DNA of 6,906 nucleotides from contig JASHUS010000222.1 of the NCBI GenBank assembly GCA_030039865.1, forward strand, positions 1 through 6,906, given 5' to 3'. The stretch comes from Thermoplasmata archaeon. GTDB lineage: Archaea > Thermoplasmatota > Thermoplasmata > Lutacidiplasmatales > UBA184. This document shows positions 1-5,159 of the stretch, piece after piece. The notes below the pieces were generated by a model. It searched no databases and was not told where the DNA came from. It saw only the letters and a list, made by a program, of their open reading frames with translations. The position numbers and the translations under genes were made by a program. The stretch's first letter is position 1. The number at the start of each line of letters is the position of its first letter.

Positions 1-647
1 GTGAGGACCATGTCGGTCGACTGGGCCGTCCGGGACTTGAGCGTGAAGACCGGCGGGTAGCGCCGGTCGAGCCGCAGGCGCAGGCGGGAGAGCGAGCGCA
101 TCATCTCGCTCTCGAACGTGGCGAGGTCGACCGACCCCGAGAGCGTGATCGGGATGAGGAGCTCCTTCCACGCCTGGGGCGTCAGGTTCACGACCGACGT
201 CTTGAGGAACTGCGAGTTCGGCAGCGCGATCAGGTGGTCGTCCTCCGAGAGGAGGATCGTGCTCATCGCGTTGACCTCGATGACCTTCCCGGCCTGGTCC
301 CCGACGCGGATCGTGTCGCCGATCTTGAACGGCGTGTAGAGATCGGCGAAGTACTTCGCGCCGAAGTTCTCGAGCGGCTGGCGCAGCGCGACGATCGCGG
401 CGACGCCGAGGAGCGCGAGGACGAGGAGGAGCGCGTTGACCCCGACGCCGAGCTGCTGGATCGCGAAGACGATCCCGACGAGCCAGACGATGACGACCGC
501 GAGCCGCTGCGCGGCCGCGGTGACCTGGGGGTTGCTCTGGCGCATGAGCCCCCGCAGGACGAGGCTCACGACGTAGGAGAAGATCCACGTCCCGAGGAGG
601 ATCGCGCCGACGTAGATCTCGGGCAGGAACGGCGTGAGGTTGAACAC
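1..647 (-). CDS. MscS-family small-conductance mechanosensitive ion channel (C-terminus beyond window)
   Basis: Predicted membrane channel that opens under membrane tension and releases ions and small solutes during hypo-osmotic shock. The 215 visible residues show three hydrophobic segments, at about 9-32, 46-66 and 69-88. The third is Gly/Ala/Leu-rich (GVGVNALLLVLALLGVAAIVALRQ) and continues into PLENF, as in the pore-lining TM3 of MscS. Next comes the MscS beta domain, about 106-150, with PFKIGDTIRVGDQAGKVIEVN and then LIALPNSQF. The start of the C-terminal alpha/beta domain follows, and the gene runs off the left edge; E. coli MscS is about 286 aa, so perhaps 60-80 residues are missing. 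The GTG start is the only one that keeps TM1, because the TAA stop of the upstream glycosyltransferase is immediately adjacent in the same frame. A GGAGG precedes the GTG by 5 nt. The family call is firm; the gating properties and solute are not visible. Confidence 0.93.
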   Translation of the reverse strand, partial: MFNLTPFLPEIYVGAILLGTWIFSYVVSLVLRGLMRQSNPQVTAAAQRLAVVIVWLVGIVFAIQQLGVGVNALLLVLALLGVAAIVALRQPLENFGAKYFADLYTPFKIGDTIRVGDQAGKVIEVNAMSTILLSEDDHLIALPNSQFLKTSVVNLTPQAWKELLIPITLSGSVDLATFESEMMRSLSRLRLRLDRRYPPVFTLKSRTAQSTDMVL

Positions 648-2021
648 TTACGCCTCCACCATCTGGCCGAGCAGACGCGTTTCCGACTGCATCGCGTGGT
701 CGATCGTGCATTCCAGCGCGGTCTCGGCACCGGCCTCCGCGAGCCGGCGCCCCGGGCCGTCGCCGTGGCCGAGGAGACGACGGAATCGCTCGGGCAGCGC
801 GTCGGGGTCGTCCGGATCGAACAGAAGACCGTTCTTCCCGTCCTCGATCAGCTCGGCGATCCCGGCCCGCTCGCTCACGATCGTCGCGCGGCCGTGGAGC
901 CAACTCTCGACGACAACGAGTCCGAAGCCCTCGAACGTCGAGGGAAGGATCGTGAACGCGGCGCGCTCGTAGAGCGCGTCGAGCTCCTCCTGCGTCACGT
1001 GGCCGGTAAAGACGACCCGGTCGCGGACGCCGAGCGTCTCGGCGAGCCCTTCGAGCCGGGCGCGCCAGGTCTGCGACTTCGAGAGCCCCAAGCCGGACTG
1101 CGCGCTCGAGAAGCTCCCGTTGCCGGCGAGGACGAGCTTCAAGCGCGGGAACTCGCGCGCGACGGCCGCGAGCGCGGCGATCGCCTTGTCCTGCGCCTTC
1201 GCCGGGTCCATGCGCGCGACGATCAGCGCGACGACGTCGTCGGGCTCGAGGCCCTTCGACGTGGCGACCCCCTCGATCGCGGCCGGGTCCGGGTGCCCGT
1301 ACTCGGTGGGGTCGACGAACGGGTAGAGGCGCACGATCCGGCCCTGATGACCGAACTTCTGCAGCGCGGCGCGGTAACGGTCCGAGCTCACGACCACGGC
1401 GTCGTACGCCTCGAGGTAGGTCCGGAACGTGGCGTGCCACTTGTCCGGGATCCGGGACGCGTCGAACGGGATGTGCCAGCGGAAGACCTTCGGCTTGAGG
1501 GTAGCGAGCATCTGCCCGACGGGCAGCTGCTGGAAGTCGTGGACGTAGAAGAGGTCGAAATCGAGTTCCTGGTCGAGCGAACGGATCAGCTCGGCCGTCG
1601 TCCGGTTGTAGAACGTGTACTCGCCGTAGTCGTCCGTCCAGAAGAGGTCGTCCGAGAGCGGCGGGCCCTCGAGGCCGTGGACGGTCGTCCAGATCGTCTC
1701 CTTGACCTTCCCGTAGCCGCCCATCCGGGTCTTGTCGATGGCGACGTTGTGCAGCGTCACCCCCCCGAGCGGGACGGTCTCGGGAGCGTTCGGGTTCAGC
1801 GAGACCCAGTGCACTTCCTTCCAGACGCCCTGGGCGATCAGTCGCTTCGCGAGCGGGTAGACCATCCGCGTCACTCCGCCGGGGGAGAACCGGTAATCGA
1901 CGCCCGGTGTCAGCTGGGCGAAGTCGCGCTCGAGCGTCCAAGCCGGCGGATGGACGCCGTCGCCCGGCGAGAACTGGAGCAGCGGCGTTTGAGTGTTGAC
2001 ACAGACCTTGAGCGGTTCCAT
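648..2021 (-). CDS. GT4-type (group 1) retaining glycosyltransferase, possibly trehalose-synthase-like
   Basis: A cytoplasmic GT-B fold glycosyltransferase of 457 aa that should transfer a sugar from a nucleotide-sugar donor with retention. The N-terminal half (to about 235) is the acceptor domain. It has a G-G-V segment near 48-50 (FSPGGVTRMVYPLAKRL) and a DLFYVHDFQQLP motif at 156-167. The C-terminal half is the donor domain, with VARMDPAKAQ at 268-277, where R270 and K275 match the basic phosphate-binding pair. It continues with LVLAGNG at 296-302, VFTGHV at 337-342, and the GT4 E-x7-E motif EGFGLVVVE (E364, E372). The VHD motif and the R-x-DP-x-K motif recall TreT-type trehalose glycosyltransferring synthases, but other GT4 enzymes share them, so substrates are unproven. 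It is first in a pair with the MscS-like gene. The ATG at 2021 is preceded by GAGGGA with a 7-nt gap. Confidence 0.9.
   Translation of the reverse strand: MEPLKVCVNTQTPLLQFSPGDGVHPPAWTLERDFAQLTPGVDYRFSPGGVTRMVYPLAKRLIAQGVWKEVHWVSLNPNAPETVPLGGVTLHNVAIDKTRMGGYGKVKETIWTTVHGLEGPPLSDDLFWTDDYGEYTFYNRTTAELIRSLDQELDFDLFYVHDFQQLPVGQMLATLKPKVFRWHIPFDASRIPDKWHATFRTYLEAYDAVVVSSDRYRAALQKFGHQGRIVRLYPFVDPTEYGHPDPAAIEGVATSKGLEPDDVVALIVARMDPAKAQDKAIAALAAVAREFPRLKLVLAGNGSFSSAQSGLGLSKSQTWRARLEGLAETLGVRDRVVFTGHVTQEELDALYERAAFTILPSTFEGFGLVVVESWLHGRATIVSERAGIAELIEDGKNGLLFDPDDPDALPERFRRLLGHGDGPGRRLAEAGAETALECTIDHAMQSETRLLGQMVEA
653..657 (-). promoter_or_regulatory. Shine-Dalgarno site for the mscS-like gene
   Basis: On the minus strand GGAGG is followed by CGTAA and then GTG, a 5-nt spacing. 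The site overlaps the last codons of the glycosyltransferase, and its stop codon lies in the spacer. A ribosome finishing the upstream gene would therefore stop on the next initiation site. This fixes the GTG at 645-647 as the start and supports translational coupling. Confidence 0.75.
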
Positions 2022-2028
2022 CCGTTCT

Positions 2029-2034
2029 TCCCTC
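2029..2034 (-). promoter_or_regulatory. Shine-Dalgarno-like site for the glycosyltransferase
   Basis: On the minus strand GAGGGA lies 7 nt before the ATG at 2021. It matches the GAGG core of an archaeal ribosome binding site. A leadered mRNA here would contrast with the apparently leaderless thermopsin mRNA on the other strand. Confidence 0.45.
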
Positions 2035-2040
2035 GGCGGT

Positions 2041-2058
2041 GTACCCTTCGCAGGGTGC
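2041..2058. other. Small hairpin in the predicted 5' leader of the glycosyltransferase mRNA
   Basis: ACCCT and AGGGT flank a TCGC tetraloop, and the stem extends by a T-G wobble and a G-C pair to seven pairs. It lies about 20 nt upstream of the glycosyltransferase start codon and could affect translation. A short hairpin like this is common by chance in GC-rich DNA. Confidence 0.25.
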
Positions 2059-2138
2059 CGAGCCGCGGCCTACCGGCGCTCCGAGCTTCGGGCTCCGACC
2101 GTGCTGCTTGCGCGCGTAGGAGTGCGGAGTCGGCGCCG

Positions 2139-2148
2139 GTATAACAAC
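2139..2148 (-). promoter_or_regulatory. Possible TATA box for the glycosyltransferase-mscS pair
   Basis: The minus strand reads TTGTTATACC, an AT-rich island in GC-rich sequence. Archaeal spacing would place transcription start near 2117 and give a leader of about 95 nt containing the hairpin at 2041-2058. On the plus strand the same element reads GTATAAC, identical to the heptamer in the thermopsin TATA box, so it could instead drive rightward transcription into 2173-2277. Direction cannot be decided by eye because no clear BRE is visible. Confidence 0.35.
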
Positions 2149-2172
2149 CCTTGTGAAGCGACGCAACAGAAG

Positions 2173-2277
2173 GTGCGACCGGCCGGCTCCGAAGCGCGGC
2201 CGGGCGGCGACGAGGAGACCGAACTCCCACGGTGTCTTCGTATCCAACGTGGGAGCGGCCGTGAGTCGGTTTCGCAC
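2173..2277. other. Nested inverted repeats; candidate structured RNA or compound operator
   Basis: Four helices nest without conflict. P1 pairs GTGCGA (2173-2178) with TCGCAC (2272-2277). P2 pairs CCGGCCG (2179-2185) with CGGCCGG (2197-2203), with a further GCT/AGC inside. P3 pairs ACCGA (2218-2222) with TCGGT (2266-2270). P4 pairs CTCCCACG (2224-2231) with CGTGGGAG (2248-2255) around a 16-nt loop. Together they give a closed three-way junction of about 105 nt. It starts about 30 nt after a GTATAAC box (2139-2145) and ends just before the thermopsin TATA box. It has no convincing reading frame and does not match tRNA or 5S rRNA. P4 alone could be a regulator-binding site for the thermopsin promoter. 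The pairings are seen; transcription and function are inference. Confidence 0.35.
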
Positions 2278-2282
2278 AGGCT

Positions 2283-2290
2283 AAGTATAA
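2283..2290 (+). promoter_or_regulatory. Archaeal TATA box of the thermopsin gene (leaderless promoter)
   Basis: AAGTATAA is centred about 25 nt upstream of the A of the ATG at 2312, the distance expected between an archaeal TATA box and the transcription start. Transcription would therefore start at or next to the ATG. No Shine-Dalgarno is present in the GC-rich stretch between box and start codon, which also points to a leaderless mRNA. Confidence 0.65.
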
Positions 2291-2311
2291 CCCGGGGCTC
2301 GCGGGCGCACC

Positions 2312-5089
2312 ATGACGGCGTGGCGTCTCCACTCGGCGAGTTTGGGTGTACTGATTCTGGTTGCGGTGGTCGGCGTGCTGATGATCGTCCCGGCGGGCTC
2401 GGCGCTATCGGCCGGCGTCGGCACCGCATCGGCGGCGGCCCCGGCGGTGACGCAGGTCTCGGACGCGAGCGCGTCGTCCACGCACGCGACCACGGCCACA
2501 ACGCCGACCGCCTCCCTCACTCCCACGACCTCCTCCCTCAGTCCCTCTTCGATCCTCGAGGGGCTCCCGGCCAACCTGCGGAGCGTCCCCTGGATCGCCT
2601 CCCTGACCCACCAGGGCCCGCAGCTGCAGCCCCTCACCTCGCTCCCTAACCTCGAGCTGCTCAAGGATCCGTCCGCCGCGTTCAAGGACGGCACGATCAA
2701 TCCGTTCTACGTCTCGCAGCCCGCGCCGATCGGGGTGACCGACTTCGGTCTCGGCGCCACCCCGTACTCGTACAACACCTCCCACGTCATGGGCCAGATC
2801 ACGTTCCAGACCCCGCCCAACGTCACCGACCCGGGATCGACCGGCGTGATCGAGCCGGCGGGCCAGCACGACGGCTACGTCGGAACCCCGTACGAGTTCG
2901 GGATCCAGCTCAACACGGTCGCGACGAACATCTCGATCCCCGGCTCCGACCAGGGCTTCTTCTGGACGCAGAACGTCGTCAACTGGAACGACTCGGGCAT
3001 CCACTTCGTCGACGACACGTTCAACCTCACGTCCGCGACGCAGAACCCGTACTACATCGCGGCGGGCACGATCTACGAGGCGTGCAACAACCACACCGCC
3101 GGCATCAACAAGATCCTCTACAACTATGGCGGCGTCTTCCAGTGCGTCGGCGGGACGATTCCGCTCACGCCGGCGTCGTACCCCGTCACGATCCAGCTCT
3201 ACAACAACGCGACCGTCAACGCCCAGGACCGCACGGTCGTCTCCTACGGCTACCGGATCATCATGGCCGGCACGGGCCTCGTGTACACTGGCGTCTCGGA
3301 CGCGATCGTGTTCAACAGCCCGGGCGCGGCGGACCACCAGGCGCCCGCGAACCCGCCCGGCTTCTGCGTCGACGCGTTCAGCCCTTCGCCGGCGGGCCTC
3401 TTCTGTGACTCGGAGCTCGACATGGTCGGCAACATCGGCGGGGACACGAGCGTCTTCCGCTCGATGGATGCCACGATCAACCTCGAGTACTCGAACCTGA
3501 CCTCGGGCGGATGGCAGAACGTCCCGTCGGCCTACAACTTCGGCGGCGACACCGGGGAGAACTCGGCGGGGATCGCCGAGACGTGGTCACCCTCCCACAC
3601 GGTCACCGCGGTCGCGGGCCCGACGATGCTCTACGGACTCTGGAACGCGGTGCCCTACGCTTCCGTACCCTCGGGCGCGATCCAGCTCTCGGGCACGATC
3701 TCGCCCGGCTACGGGTTCGTGTTCGTCAGCAACACGGCCCCCGTCCTCGACCCGGGGAACGCCTCGCTCGGCGAGCGCGACAACATGAGCTGGCTCCCGA
3801 CGACGAACTCGGGCTCGTTCAGCACGTGGCTCCCGCCGACCGGCGGGGACTGGACCTCCGCCTACTACGTCCAGGCGTTCGCGGACGGTTACGCGGAGTA
3901 CAACGGGACGACCGTGTCGGCGACCGACACGTCCTACACGATCGCGATGACGAAGTCGCCCGGCACCCTGAACGCCCCGCTCTACGCCTTCAGCAACGCG
4001 CAAGCGACCGCGCTCGCGAAGGCGGTGACGGGTAGCGGCACGACGCCGTACGAGTTCAGCGACCTCACCGTGAACATGAACTTCACCTTCGAGCACGTGG
4101 ACGACTACGGCTACCCCGAGTTCGAGGTCTTCATGGCGCAGGGCGTCACGAACCCAATCTACGTCAGCAACGTCTACCAGGGCACCGACTCGGGCGCCGG
4201 GAACTTCGTCTTCACCGACTACTCGGTCCCGACCGAGCAGGGGCTGCTCGTCCCCGGCCCGTTCGTCGTCTCGCCCGCGCCCTACTTCACGTCGCAGATC
4301 AACATCTACGATGGCGTGCACGACGCGATCGGCGACCAGACGACCGCGGCCGACGGCTATGGGCTGGGGATCGTCCTCTGGCAAGACCGCTCCGTCACGG
4401 TCAGCGACATCACCTCGGTGCTGTACAGCTCGGGCGTATGGGTCGGTGACTCGCTGCACACCTACGTCGACGGCGTCTACGCGGCCGAGGGCGCGACCGG
4501 CGTCACCGACATCGGTTCGAGCTACACGACCGCGTTCAACATCGACGCGGTCGGAGCGCTCGGGGTGGGCGCGCTCAGCGTCGCGCACGGCTCCTACGAC
4601 TACATCTCCGTCGACGAGGGCGCCGGCGTCGAGATCGGCGAGGATTACGGGATCGAGGCGGACTACGACGCCTACTACTACCTCCCCGGCGCGGTCGACA
4701 CCTCCGTCTACGTCGTCAGCGCGATCGACGACTCGCTGGGCGTGAACATCTCGCTCTCGCAGAACGTGTTCGTCGAGGGCGTCACGGCCAACTACGCGAG
4801 CGTCGCGGTCGAGCTCGACAACGTCCAGGGCGCCTCGGTGAGCTACGTCTCGGTCCACTACGAGTCGTACGGGGTCTTCATCTACCACTCGACCGACGTC
4901 GAGGCGACCCAGGTGGCCGCGCGCTCCCACTCCGTCGGGGTCTGGACGGACAAGTCGACCGACATCGTGATCTCGCACGTGCTCGGAAGCCGCTACTCGA
5001 TCGACGTGATCAAGGAGAGCTCCCACGACGTGAGCATCTCGCACCTGAGGACGTACGACAACTCGATCGCGGTCTACGTGATCAGCTAG
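2312..5089 (+). CDS. Secreted thermopsin-family (A5) protease with C-terminal beta-helix
   Basis: A 925-aa exported protein, probably an acid protease acting outside the cell. A hydrophobic signal segment occupies about 9-30. It is followed by a low-complexity Ser/Thr/Ala/Pro stretch (about 37-80) resembling a stalk or O-glycosylation region. The thermopsin domain begins near 130 with FYVSQPAPIGVTDFGLG and PYSYNTSHVMGQI, then a Gly/Asn/Tyr-rich beta region to at least about 430. Residues 430-680 look beta-rich but I cannot name them. From about 684 a right-handed beta-helix follows, with five 22-residue rungs at 809-918. There are 13 N-x-S/T sequons and only four cysteines (258, 278, 352, 365). 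About 80 acidic and 17 basic residues make it strongly acidic. There is no C-terminal membrane anchor, so it is either released or held by the N-terminal segment. A5 peptidases lack the D-T/S-G motifs of pepsins, so catalytic residues cannot be assigned. It is transcribed from a leaderless promoter. Confidence 0.88.
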   Translation: MTAWRLHSASLGVLILVAVVGVLMIVPAGSALSAGVGTASAAAPAVTQVSDASASSTHATTATTPTASLTPTTSSLSPSSILEGLPANLRSVPWIASLTHQGPQLQPLTSLPNLELLKDPSAAFKDGTINPFYVSQPAPIGVTDFGLGATPYSYNTSHVMGQITFQTPPNVTDPGSTGVIEPAGQHDGYVGTPYEFGIQLNTVATNISIPGSDQGFFWTQNVVNWNDSGIHFVDDTFNLTSATQNPYYIAAGTIYEACNNHTAGINKILYNYGGVFQCVGGTIPLTPASYPVTIQLYNNATVNAQDRTVVSYGYRIIMAGTGLVYTGVSDAIVFNSPGAADHQAPANPPGFCVDAFSPSPAGLFCDSELDMVGNIGGDTSVFRSMDATINLEYSNLTSGGWQNVPSAYNFGGDTGENSAGIAETWSPSHTVTAVAGPTMLYGLWNAVPYASVPSGAIQLSGTISPGYGFVFVSNTAPVLDPGNASLGERDNMSWLPTTNSGSFSTWLPPTGGDWTSAYYVQAFADGYAEYNGTTVSATDTSYTIAMTKSPGTLNAPLYAFSNAQATALAKAVTGSGTTPYEFSDLTVNMNFTFEHVDDYGYPEFEVFMAQGVTNPIYVSNVYQGTDSGAGNFVFTDYSVPTEQGLLVPGPFVVSPAPYFTSQINIYDGVHDAIGDQTTAADGYGLGIVLWQDRSVTVSDITSVLYSSGVWVGDSLHTYVDGVYAAEGATGVTDIGSSYTTAFNIDAVGALGVGALSVAHGSYDYISVDEGAGVEIGEDYGIEADYDAYYYLPGAVDTSVYVVSAIDDSLGVNISLSQNVFVEGVTANYASVAVELDNVQGASVSYVSVHYESYGVFIYHSTDVEATQVAARSHSVGVWTDKSTDIVISHVLGSRYSIDVIKESSHDVSISHLRTYDNSIAVYVIS
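4736..5065 (+). repeat. Five in-frame 66-nt units encoding 22-residue beta-helix rungs
   Basis: Residues 809-830, 831-852, 853-874, 875-896 and 897-918 of the thermopsin protein align without gaps. The shared pattern is small-G/A-V-x-hydrophobic, then a polar turn (S/D), V-x-hydrophobic-x-x-V, and a terminal Ser. Units 3 to 5 begin YGVFIYHS, VGVWTDKS and IDVIKESS. The DNA copies have diverged, so this is a protein-level repeat and not a recent tandem duplication. Less regular rungs probably start near residue 684 (about 4361). Confidence 0.75.
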
Positions 5090-5098
5090 GCGCGCGAC

Positions 5099-5115
5099 TC
5101 CGGGCGCCGCCCGGA
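5099..5115 (+). terminator. Hairpin after the thermopsin stop codon
   Basis: A perfect 7-bp stem, TCCGGGC/GCCCGGA, with a GCC loop starts 10 nt after the TAG. It is followed by a C-rich stretch with few T residues, not a T tract, so it is not a classical intrinsic terminator. Its position between convergent genes suggests a role in 3'-end formation or mRNA stability. Confidence 0.35.
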
Positions 5116-5130
5116 CCCGCGAACCCCTTC

Positions 5131-5149
5131 CTCCGGCCGATCGCCGGGG
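5131..5149 (-). terminator. Hairpin after the GH27 stop codon
   Basis: CCGGC (5133-5137) pairs with GCCGG (5143-5147) around a 5-nt loop, extended by a wobble and a C-G pair to 5131-5149. It lies about 10 nt beyond the minus-strand stop at 5160-5162. No T tract follows on that strand. With the hairpin at 5099-5115 it accounts for most of the 70-bp convergent gap. Confidence 0.3.
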
Positions 5150-5159
5150 CCCCTTGGTC

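Noticed and set aside
234..2144. 636-residue plus-strand open frame across the channel and glycosyltransferase genes
   Set aside because: Its composition is almost entirely Arg, Glu, Asp, Leu and Val with no domain. It lies antisense to two well-supported genes and results from high GC, which removes stops.
2173..2277. 5S rRNA or tRNA as the explanation for the three-way junction
   Set aside because: The conserved 5S loop sequences and the tRNA T-loop GTTCRA, anticodon stem and CCA-proximal pairing are absent; only the general shape is similar.
2070..2700. Several overlapping open frames on both strands around the divergent intergenic region
   Set aside because: Arg/Pro/Ser-rich translations without motifs; they cross the promoter elements and the start of the thermopsin gene.
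2405..3337. 310-residue minus-strand open frame under the thermopsin gene
   Set aside because: Arg/Asp/Val-rich shadow of the plus-strand gene, whose signal peptide, motifs and promoter are convincing.
3511..4035. 174-residue plus-strand open frame inside the thermopsin gene
   Set aside because: Arg/Gly-rich out-of-frame reading with no start context; the host frame carries the family motifs.
3587..5044. 485-residue minus-strand open frame under the thermopsin gene
   Set aside because: Asp/Val/Arg/His low-complexity translation, the typical antisense image of GAC/GTC-rich coding sequence; no recognisable domain.
5090..5159. Hidden small gene between the convergent genes
   Set aside because: The 70 bp are taken up by two hairpins and C-rich sequence with no start codon and ribosome site.
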